This document shows, piece after piece, positions 44,558 to 56,500 of a stretch of 64,000 nt of DNA. The stretch is from Timema cristinae (Eukaryota; Arthropoda; Insecta; Phasmatodea; Timematidae), in NCBI GenBank assembly GCA_039000515.1, contig JBCFYV010003508.1, positions 46,585,265 through 46,649,264 of the forward strand. The letters are read 5' to 3'. Each line of letters begins with the position of its first letter. The stretch's first letter is position 1. Below the pieces are notes generated by a model. The model did no database searches, had not been told where the DNA came from, and worked only from the letters and a program-made list of their open reading frames with translations. A program made the position numbers and the translations under genes.

Positions 44558-47500
44558 AAGCCTTTGTAAAACAAACTCCAGGGGGGCTGTGGGGGGACCC
44601 AGAAGAACCAAAATAGTGCTGAAATATGAGGTACTCTGTGTTTTTATGTGTTTCTGACTACTACTGTGACAGACTAGATTTTACCGGTATCAAAAGTAGT
44701 CGAATACATTTTGTGTTTAAAGCAACTGCTTGTGAATTGATTCTACCATTTATTTGAGTTAAGTTCGTGGGTTCAAACTCACACAGGAACGACAGATTTT
44801 TATTGAACGAATACAAATTTGTACCATAACTTCCTTCTAAGGGAAAAATATCTTTCCCGTAAATTGGTAAGCTCTTTCGCTCTTGCTCATAGAAATTATA
44901 GTTTGTAGATATAAACAGTCGGTTCAGAAATTGCACAACTAAATTTAAATTAAATAAATAAATATCTGAGTTAAGTTGTTTTTAGAACAAATTTATTTCA
45001 TTCTATGTTTTCATTTATTATTCTTATGTTGTTCTGCAGAGTAAAATGTTTTAATCTATTAGACACAAGTAGCCCAATTCATTCTGTTGGCTACTAGAAT
45101 ATCTTGTTAAAATGGTATCATTAATGATTGAATTATCTGTCATACTTAAGTCAGTTATTGACAAACTATTTTTGTACTCTTATTGCAGAAATGTTTTGAA
45201 TGTGGGGCCCACAACCCCCAGTGGGCATCTGTCTCATATGGAATATGGATCTGTCTGGAGTGTTCTGGAAAACACAGGGGTTTGGGCGTCCACTTGTCGT
45301 TTGTTCGTTCCATCAGCATGGACAAGTGGAAGGACATCGAGCTAGAGAAAATGAAAGTAGGTTTTGTTTTTAACAAATTAGATGATAAGTCTTGAAGTGT
45401 CCCCGATTACGGGGAGATAGAGGTTCAAATCTCGGTCAGGTGTACTCAGGTTGGTTTCTTTCCAAAATAGTTTTCCACTCTCCCTACAGACAAATGCGGG
45501 TATACTTTCTATAAATATAACATTTCTCACCCCTAAAAAACCAATAGCGTTTTAAGTACATTAGCGGTTAGTGTGAACAAGTAGTCAATACGTGTTGCAA
45601 AAAAAAAAAAAAAATTCACAATCTTTTTTAACTAACCAAAAGGAAATATTGAGATACTCTATTCACTATGAAATATCTTAAAATTGAATTAAATTAGTTA
45701 AACTCTGAATGTTCAATAAAAAAAATAAAAAAATCTGAACACTAAAATTTTTCTAGTTTTGTTAAAATTGTTTGCTGAAACTTGACTCTCACTCTAATTT
45801 TTGAGTACTCACACAATCCCATTCCCATCGTTTTCAAATCCAAAATTTAACAAAACCTCACCTCAATGCTATTTTCGTGTTAAGTGTAAACTTGTATCCA
45901 ACTCCCTGGTGGTGCGAGCCCATAACAATAATAGACTGTACAAATAGATTTCAATAAAATACATCTTGTGTATCAAAGCTGGCCCAGTTTGATATTAACA
46001 CGAGCGCATTTAACACTGTCTTGATGTTCTTATACTCAGGTCGGAGGGAACAGAAATGCTCGAGAATTCTTTGAAGCCCAGGATGACTGGGACGATAGTA
46101 TGCCGTTACAACAGAGATATAATACAAAGGCAGCAGCTCTTTATCGTGATAAGGTAATATTTAATCGCATTATATTACGTTTGGGATAAAATGTATGTGG
46201 ATAGACTCATATCGACAGTCGGTATCGAATGGTTGCTGAAGGAGTGCGTTTGAAAGGGAATCCAATGGGATTAATGTGAAACTGTAACGTAAACAAGTAA
46301 ACTTATATCGCATTTGGGATTATCCTTCATAAAAAAAACAACACTTATTTGGTTTAAACCCTTGAGAATTAAACCAGCCAACTTTGCCATGCTATATAAT
46401 AATTATAATTCAACCCCCCAAAGGAATACCTGTACATGACCTTTGTGCCGATATTACGTCATCGAACGCCTAGTGTTTCCCACAAACATCCGCAGGCGCA
46501 CCTGGCCAGCTTGCAGAGGGTTTTCTCCCCGTGTGAAGAAGTAGTTCGGGTAGTTTACGTGAGGATGTAGCAAAGTGTTAGGGAAGTAGTAATGTTCGGG
46601 AAGTTAAGAGGGTAACCAACACCCTTCTTGAACGGGTGGAACGGTTTGAGAGAAAATTGTAAAGGTGATACATTGTAGTAAAAGAATGCTTTACAATACT
46701 TTACTTGTACACCTTGGAGCCTTTAAACATGATTATAAGGTATATTGATTAAGTGACTGTGTTGTGTTCTTGTAGATAGCGACTCTCGCTCGCGGAGAAA
46801 CGTGGTCTGTAGCCAAGTCCCCGGCACAGAGCTATGTAAACAGTTCCATACGGCAATTCAGCGGGAGTTCCTCCACCACGGGTGGCAGCTATGGGGGTGA
46901 TAACAGCTACCACGATATGAACGACTCTACTGGGTATCAGTCTGGTGGTGGGTATCAAAGTCTCGATGCTCAGCAGAACTTCAAGGATCAAAAAGACGCC
47001 TTCTTTGTCCGCAAGCAGAATGAAAACGCTCTTAAACCAGGGTGAGTTGAGTTTGTTTGGTTTCTGTTGTGAAATTCCTTTACAGGTATTCAGGATGTCT
47101 ACCATCCGGGGAAATCAGGAAAATAGAATTAGTCGAGAGATTTAAGTTGATCTGGGGAAAAACAGGAATAAGTTGGGAATTTGGTAAATTACAATAAAAA
47201 TCCGGGAAAATGTTGTTTTACTCATAATATGAAATAAAATAATCAGTAAATTATAATCTGATTCAAACTGTCCTTTTTTATTTGTATCTGTGTAATATCT
47301 ATTTTACAATTCCTACTAAACATTGTTAATAAAATTTTAAAAAAAGAAGTTTATTTAAATTTTAAAACTTATTATTACTCATAAAAATGAGGGAGGTGGG
47401 GGGAGGTAGAAGGATGTGACATACTTTTTAGTTGGGAATTTTATGAAATGATCAGGGAAAAATTCTGGATTTCATTGGTCGAGTTGAGTAGACACCATGT

Positions 47501-50500
47501 TATTGTTCGACTTCGGGAATCTTTTATATGATTCAACTCAAATTCACTTTTAATTGATATTGTGGACTTTGTACACTCCTATTAAAGATAAGACTTTTTT
47601 TTAAGTGATTAATTAAATACTAGACAGCAATCTTCAAAACTTTTGTTATGTGGGACAGATATTTTTTTAAAAAAAGAAGTGTTTATGATTAATCGTATGA
47701 ATTGAGCTGCTAAATATACTAATTTTTTTTACAAGATATCATTCATCTCTCAAGGAAAACCTCTTTTCGCTTGTGAGATAATTGTAAATTATATTTGTAA
47801 GAAGGTACAGGAAAGGTGGACAGAAACCAAAATATTAAATGAAAAGAAAACAAGTTCACTTTACACTGCTGTCACTGGACAGAGGGTAATGGCTTCCTCT
47901 TGAGGAAAATCGATCATCTCAGCCCAATCCCCCGACCTAGGTTTCATTCTATCGGAACTCATCAGGAGGGATTGTGAAATGTGCTACTCAACCTCATTAA
48001 AAGAAGAAACCATAAGTATCCAAAAGGAAGAAAAAGGAAATTAGTAAAGGATGATACGACACATAGACAGGAACATGTAAAAGGAATAACATTAAGGACA
48101 GACAAATTCTTTGTCCATTGGCAGCAGTGTAAAGTGTGAACTGTGTTCTTATTTTCATTTTAAGTGCCATATTGTGTTTGTTCCTTGTATACATGTTTAT
48201 ATCCACCTTTCCTATACATTCTTCCAATATTAAAAATTATGGGGGTAGGAGGGGGAGCCCTTTATGACTCATTGTATTGCACACGAGAGAAACAGGGTAG
48301 TTTGAAAATGGTGGGAGGAATGCCTGATATGGCTTGCAAGCACGACTCATCCATCACATGTCATGTGGAAACTTGACGCGCAATTTATTTGGCTGAAAAA
48401 CAACACTGTAACTAGTCAAGGCCAACGTTATGTAAGAAAAAAGGGGGTCACATACTATTAACAGCGTTGTAATAGGCAACATTATAGCAGGAATTACCAT
48501 AGCTGAAATGTATAGTCAACTAAAGAGTTTATTGTGCATCTTATGAAAGATTGCTTGTACAAATAGTTTTAAAAAAAAACGGCTATGTGTTGAGACTGAA
48601 GTGTTGATATTTTCCAGAGATATACCACCAAGCCAAGGTGGACGTTACGGAGGTTTCGGCTATACGATGGATGCCCCACCTAGGAGCAGTAGTCAAGAGT
48701 TCTTTGATAGCGCAGGTCTCCTCTTTTGCTAGCGTAAGACATTATATTATGTTTTGTATCATTCTACATAAACATCACAATCTATTTTCATCAGTTTATT
48801 GAAACGAAACCAGTTTGTGTTACCCTATATATCACTGCATATAACCCTTGGAAATCTAATCTAATATAACTGGTTTTTAATTATTATTTTTTTCAACTTG
48901 TTTCTTGGGTTTGGGTTTAGTAAAAGCTACTAAATAGGTTTGTCAGGAAATGTATAAACTGCACTTGTTAATTTTTTTTTCTCAAACAAGTATTGGGTTG
49001 TGTGCTTTTGTGAAATATAAAATACGATTTCTCAAACTATGGCCAGTTGCATACCCCTTTTGGGGCCTACCCTGTTGCTTCATAAAAAAACAAAATTTTG
49101 TTAAGTATAAATCATACGAAATTTTAATAAATCTCGAGTAGTAACCGAAACAAATCTGTGTTAGAAGTCATTAAATGTTTATAAAAGTTCATAGTATCTC
49201 TACAAAATCTGCAATAATTTGTTTATCAGACTTAATTTTATCAAAACATACTCTGATTAATAAAACCCATTGGTGCGTCTTGTGTCCCCCAGGGTGAATC
49301 ATTTGCCTGTCAGTGGTATGCGTCATACAGCTTAAGAAATTCTGCATTAGATTGAAGTTTTGATATAATAGTAAAATTCAAATTGACACATTTTTAATAA
49401 AACACAAATTATTATACTCCTGAACTGCTTTGATGGGCATGTAGACAAGGTATAATAAGTTATTGGTAGGAAGAACACTATTTTTTAGTTACTAAAACAA
49501 GTTTAACATATTCATACATAGGGTGGTTGGGCACCAAATATCTTTATCGGGTGGGCATTACAAAATTACACTCGGGCACGGGCAGATTCGAGCGGGCATT
49601 TCATTTTGCAAACAACTTTGTCACAGGGCTTAATTTCAAATTACAAGTTAAAAGAGTCACAAAATGCAAAATGGCCGTTTCCTATTTAATGTTCATTTGA
49701 TGCGTACTCTTCTATATATATCCTAACAAACCTGGCTAGTAATAATAAATTTAAGAAATGTAAAGAAATCTAATTAAAATTAAGTTTTCGCGAGGATAGG
49801 GCCTAAAAATCTCAATGTGAAATGTTGAATTTGTTATGTTGTTGGCATTGACAGAGAAAATTAAATCGTGGAATCTTGATCTTGGTATGTTGTAGACTTG
49901 TAACCTGTGAGAAACGTTATCGTAATTTTGTCGAAAGCAAACATAATAATTTACGAATTAATAAAAACTAGTACCGTTGTTTAATATTGGTTAGATTGAA
50001 ATAATTCAACTATGAGTATCATTTTTTAACACTATTACAAGTTCTTGAGATTACCAATCGAAATATGGGCATAAAAAGACTCGTCCGACATTCTGTGATT
50101 TTTAGATGCTCGATTTATTGCCCGAAGTTTTGGGTGCCTGACCACCTCTATTCATACATCAAGTCATGTTATCTGCAGTTCTAAGTTTTGATAGATATTA
50201 ACAATACTTATAAAATAACCCGAAGAAGATATAGTAAAATGTTTGATTTTTTTTTTGTTTGTTATCTAGACTGCATGGGGGGGGGAGGGGGGTGGGCGAG
50301 TTAACAACCTAGAGTTGATGTCTCAGTGTAGTTTTACCTTTCAGGGTTGGTCAGTGTTCTCCACGTCTGCCACCAAAATAGCAAGCAAAGCAACAGAGGG
50401 AGCCATTAAGATCGGAGGGATTGCATCTCAGAAGGTAGCTGATATAAGTGTAACTGTTGGTGAAAAGGTAAGGGCTGTTGTTGTAGTTAAACTTTTAGTT

Positions 50501-53500
50501 CACATTACCATTTAATTTGCCGGCACAAATCTTTTAATTCAGACCCTTCTTCTGTTATTCTTAGTACACCACTTTTCTTTTTAATCCTTTTTTAAATCTT
50601 GGATGTTACATTCCATACAGACGCCGATTTTATTTTGTTGTGTCACAATTTTTTCTTTATTTAAATTATCTTCTTTTTTTACATCCTACTGTTTTCTTTT
50701 TTTAATTGCATGTAGTATTTACCTAAGCTTGCTCAAAAGGTTTGATAACTCTAATAACCGACGTTAAATCATTCCAATAAAATCTTTGGTATTCCTTTTA
50801 TTAATCTTTACTTTTTCAGTAGTTGTGCGTTTTTAAAACTAGTTCTAAGGAATTATTTCCTATGCCTTCAATGACATTGGATCTTGATTTGAATTCCGGT
50901 CGAGTGTATTGAAGGAGATTTTTGCTAAATGGTTTCCCACCCTTCCTTTACTCAAATGTTGGTACATTTCCTTTAAATTTCTTCCGTCCACATCATGATT
51001 TAACTAATATAGTTAATATATGCATACAACTCAAATCAGGTTTTAAGACGAGGGGAAAATTAACGAGGGAAAAAAGTACTTAAATTTACCAAAGTTACCG
51101 TTGAGAAACTTTTTTATGACATTTATATCACAAATCACCTATTAAAATTATTTACACTTAAATCCCGCCTATTCGACCCCAGCTAGTCTGAAATTTAGGC
51201 TAACTGGAATAAATTTTTTCTTTTAATAAACAAATAGTTTTGTTTCATTAAGTTTTCAAGAGATACAAATTAAATACAAAAATATTAGGACCCCCTTCAA
51301 CTGACCTATGTCGACAGACAAGTGGGGGCAACCGGATGGGATGAATGATATTGGCCCACTCGCTGAAGTACCTGAGTATGCTCACCGGCACAGAACAATA
51401 GGAGCTGATTGTCGATCAACAACACCTTATGTAATGTCCCTGGTTATAATATATGTATACTGTAATAGTTAATTTAATACCTGTATAGTAATCTTTAGTT
51501 TAATTGCTAATTATGTTATTTTTTGTTTGAATAATCTGAACATCAGTAAAGCTGAACAGGCCCCGGTCCTAATTAGTTCAGATTGGCGCGCTCTAACTGT
51601 AGTTTAGAAACAACACCTCATCAAAAGCATCGAAGAATCACTTAAAACTATAGTGAATTAAGGTGAAAGACTTATACGTAGAGACGGCAATATTCACGAC
51701 CAAAATTTAATTTCCACCTTCAGGTATCCTAGTCAAATATCGGTAAACTTTGAAGCTCACTTTCTCACCTTCCCTGATGGAAGCAGCCCAGATCAAGCCG
51801 ATTGAACAAGTTTTCGTAGTTGTTGAATGATTTACCTAGGCTCAGTTTATGTTTCTTTTCTCATCTGCATGTATGATTATTCTGGCTGTGCTTTGTATCA
51901 GGTGAAGGAAGGGAAACTTCTAGATGATGTGACTTCTCAGGTGTCCAACCTTGCAAACAAGGTAGGTTAACTCTCTCTTTTATGTTGGCGCACTGAGAAA
52001 GTTTGTCAACGGTTTGGGATTGAAGCACATTTTAATATATGTATCGCAAGGCGCTGTCGGTACATGTAAGCATTGGAAGCACTGCTTGCATATTTTAAGT
52101 GAAATTAAACCTCTAGTTTACAAATATGTTAAACATCGCACACCTAATCTATTTTATATCACAAAACTAACGATAAAGCTCCCAAGCACTCATTACTCTT
52201 AACAAAGTTTCAACTATTTGGGATGTAAATGCTAGTTTAGGCGTACATTTTGTAGACCCTCATAAAAATTGTTTTAGTTTTAGTTAAATTTAGTTTTTGA
52301 AATCCCACTTTTCAATGTTATTTTGTGTTATTCAGAATTACATGTTATCCGAGGTGTTTAAGTGTTGTTAACATATTGAGACAAGGTATACATAATTACA
52401 ATTTTATTATTGAAACGTAATATATTTGCATTTGTTGTCAAGTTTGTTTGCATATTTCACAATTTTGTAACCTAAAGTTAGCTTACACTACAAAAAATTA
52501 CTAATAAAATTACATCATGGTCAAAATTTATGCTTAATTTCTTCTTATTTAAAGATTTTGTTGTTGTTGTAAAAGCGGTGTTATTTCATTTTATAGGAGG
52601 ATTTTGTGTAAAAAGACAATTTCGTTTTATTTCGCTTTTCAAAAACATTGTAAATCATATCTAAAAACTATCAAAGGAAAAAGTACTTATTCCATCTTTG
52701 TATGACACTTTTTGCTTTATCACGTCTCACCATTTTTACAGGGCTCTAACAATTGGTATAGTTAGAAACATTTACCCCGCAGTAAATAAATCAATTAGTA
52801 GCTAATCACCAGCTTGAGTTGTTGTATGTCTTACACTCATTCTCGCTAAATGTTGGATTGTCAAAGACTAGGAGATCAGGATTCGAATCCTGGTAAGTTG
52901 AGCGGAGTATTTACCTAAATAATAACCCTGTCCGTACATAAAAATGTGGATACATTTCATATAATTTGTACCTTGCTTCCCCTAACAGTACTAGTATAAT
53001 TAACAAATATATGTATAACCTAAATTATAGTAAAATGCCATGCTAAAAAGTTGTTAATCAGCTTTTGTAATACCAATGCATTCGAGTAATCAATCTACAA
53101 TTTTTAAGTTTTTTTACGAATCTGAATCTCCTATTTACCTTCGAATCTCAAATCTCAAATTTGAATCTTGGAAAAAAAGTTATGGACACAAGAGGAAATA
53201 TAAATATAATAGAGTAATATAATATACAAATAATAACTAAATGTTAATATTCTTTCTTATATTGTTATTTATTATTATTATTATTACATTCATACATTCA
53301 GTTAAGTGTTAAATTACTGGTCTGGGGTCTGGTTGTTAAGTTCATCTATAATTATTACTGAGTTCTGAGCCAGCAATATACACTATTAGAAATATAAAAC
53401 TTTTTTTTTTGTAAGGATTTGAGTCTTAAATTGAAAACTGTCCCAAATCTCAATTATCCCTAGGGATTCGAGAGATTCGAAGATTTCCCAACCCTAAAAA

Positions 53501-56500
53501 AAAGTTAATTTGATTATCGACTGAAAAATGCCATTTTTAATAATGATTAATGAGGTTCCCATTTTTTAATCTATACATCCCGGAAACTGTTCTTAGGCCA
53601 AATATATGTTACTCACCATCAAACCAACATTTTGAGTAAAATTAAACATGTTTGTAACATGAATTATCTCTTAACGTTTCTCTCCAGGTGGGTGATTTAG
53701 GAAGAAGAGGATGGAAAGACTTGTCAGGTGTGAATGTACCGCCCCATGAAACAATTCCAGAGAGCACGGATAATCCTTCCAATGAAAAGTCATCCTTGTT
53801 ACTTGAAGGAGGAATTGCCCAAAGGTTTGTCTATTCATCAAACACACACAGATTTTGCAAGATATGTTTTTTTACTAACTTTTGTTTGGGACATTAATTG
53901 CCTCTTTAAACATAATCAAGATCATTGTAGCATTTTTTAAAATTAATTTGTGAAATGAAACAAAATAAAATCTATTCGCAAAATTGACTATTTGTATAGG
54001 ACTCTGCGAGTACTTGTATTTAAATCTCGAACTTGTCGCTTAAGATCGAGATAGAAAGTTTTGAAAGCTCATCATTTTCGAGCTTCACTTGATGTACTAA
54101 ATAATAGATTTTTAAAACGCAATAGTAAGCATAGTCTAATTAATTGAGATAATATCAGCATTTTCACTTATAGAATAACAAATTGTTAAAAATTAATTTC
54201 AATCTTCACATTAATAATGTAATAGAGCTCTAAAACAACTTTCGACCGGTAAATTTATTCACTATGGTTGTCCATATTATTTTTAATTTTAAAGTATGAG
54301 CATCAACTTTTATAAACATTAAAAATTGAATTGAAGTAAATTTCTCAATAAAATAATATCTAACAAAGGTGTGTGCATGTGGAACGGCGCATAGAGGAAT
54401 GGAAATGGAATAGAAGACGTGATCATGCACGTTTACACTAAGGACTAGTAAACGAAATACAAAACACTTCAAATTTCTAATTTTTTATGATTCTTGTATT
54501 TTCTTATAGGGTAAATTAAGTTATGAAGCTTATTTTGGGGAAATATTAGCTTTTTAAAGCGTCAATTTTATTTACTTGTCTTCAAAAAGTTAACAAAACG
54601 GATAAATCGCCTGATGGCTTGGAAATGTATAACAAGACAGTGTATAAACACTGTACAGTGATGTAAAGTAAGTGATAGTGAAGGAACCCAACCTTAGAGG
54701 AGAGTTAGGTTAAGACTAAATATAAACAAACACACTTCTCTATTTCTTATTAAACATTTACACTTGCCACTTGTTCAAACTTCCACAATTGAACATTGTT
54801 TTGAATTTTCGGAAATATATATTTTTCATATGAAGAGACATCAATGAAAAAGTAATATTCCCGAAAATTCAAACTAATGTGCAACTGTAGAAGTTTTAAA
54901 GAAGTCCAAAGTGTAAAAGTTTAAGAAGACATGTAGAGAGAAGTGTTTTTGTTCCTATTTAGTCTTAACCTAACTCTCCTCTAAGGTTGGCTTCCTTCAC
55001 TATCACTTACTTTACATCACTGTACAGTGTTTCTACACTGTCTTGTATACATTTCCAAACCATCAGGCAATGTATCCGTTTTGTTAACTTTTTCTATAAT
55101 TGGTAGTGTAATTTTAGTGGCCTTAAAAACATGAGTGTGAAACCATTTTTGTTATTTTTTTAATTAGATTTTTATTTGAGTGGTGTTCTTATTTTTAAAT
55201 TGTGTTTTATAAGTGCTATTTATAATTTAAAAACCGATATTTTTTTATTATTTAGCTTTTTTTTTCCCAAAGTATTTACTCTTTATAAAAATGAGTGTCA
55301 TTCATATTTTAAGAACGTGTGTTTTAATAAACTTTTTAACATTTTAAAATTATGAATATACTCAAACTCGACTTTTAGAAATACTCGACTTGAGTTCGAC
55401 TCGAATGAAAAAACCCAAGCTCACAGACCCTTACCAAGAAGATTAATGGATATGAAGTATATAAGGAAGAGATGGTAGGAACAGATAGCAGCAAGTGTGC
55501 AAGTGTGAGGAGGAGAGTGTAAGAGAGATCAGGAGAAAGACTGGTGAAAGATAGAGGCATTATACTAAATAGACCAGCCCGATGATGCGTGTGTTAAGCA
55601 TTATGGCGGTGATATGTTTACTGTGTAAGCCTTTGTTGTGTTCAAGCTAGAATATTACTAAAAATATATAGTACTAAAATTTAAAAGCATATCTCATAAA
55701 ATAGTGGATTCAACCTAACCCTGCATATTTTTATTTTTTAATTTTGTTTGTTACAGGAGTCAATCAAAGGACCATATTAGCGCTTCGTTACTTACTAATG
55801 ACCGCGGAGACTCGCCAGGAAAAACTGAAGATGATTGGGGGTGGGGAACCAATAAACAATCCAAGTAATTTTTTTTATATTGTCAAGCTATTTTCAAAAG
55901 TAGTTAGCTAACGCACTAGTTTTGTGTTGACCTAGACTGCCAAGGACAGGTAAATCAAGGTTTGAATCTCATTTGGGTGAATGGGGGCGGTTTTTTCCCT
56001 CTCCCTCCACACAAATGCGGGCTTATTTCCTCTAAATCCAACCTTCCCAATTAGCGTAATTAGTTCTTGAGCGTTTTAACTCCAAGACGTGGTGCTAGAT
56101 AAAAGAAAGTTAACTAGATTTAACTAAATCATAAATTGAACTTATTATGTGCCAGCTTCTTCCCTTCTGGTTAAAAAATTGGGTTGATAAACTATTTTTA
56201 AAATCACAAACTGGTGTCGATCATTTAGGTTGGTGTGATTTCATCATCTAATACTAAATATTCACCAAATGACAATTTTTTTTAAATTCAAACATACTTT
56301 TTTTGTTCAATAAATTTATTAAAAATGTTAATAGATATAAAAAATTAAGTTTGTGAGAAACTTCAAAACTTTGACTTGGCTCTGAAGCAAATATCAGCTT
56401 TGACTTCACTTAAAAAAAAAAACGGCTTTGATAATTCACCACAAAAAATATTGGCACCTAAAATTCTCAATTTATGGTCACGTATTGCCATTTCGAGATG

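Larger units (their letters stand above)
40564..45188. other. ArfGAP1 intron 1, repeat-rich
   Basis: 40600-41600 has nothing recognised. After that come a MITE, SINE-1, SINE-2 nested in SINE-1, the 25-bp array, a TIR element with a nested SINE-1, and (CT)n(CA)n. 44560-45180 is unrecognised. Confidence 0.75.
47042..48617. other. ArfGAP1 intron 4 with two repeats
   Basis: Contains the 47090-47500 element and the full fold-back element at 47745-48235. 48236-48600 has nothing recognised. Confidence 0.75.
48734..50344. other. ArfGAP1 intron 5
   Basis: 48740-49460 unrecognised. Then a TIR element split by a hAT-like insertion, then a G-rich run near 50277-50297 ahead of the acceptor. Confidence 0.7.
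53825..55756. other. ArfGAP1 intron 8
   Basis: Holds the long hairpin at 54584-55094, TCGAGCTT-type repeat sequence around it, and a LINE tail at about 55437-55615. Confidence 0.65.
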
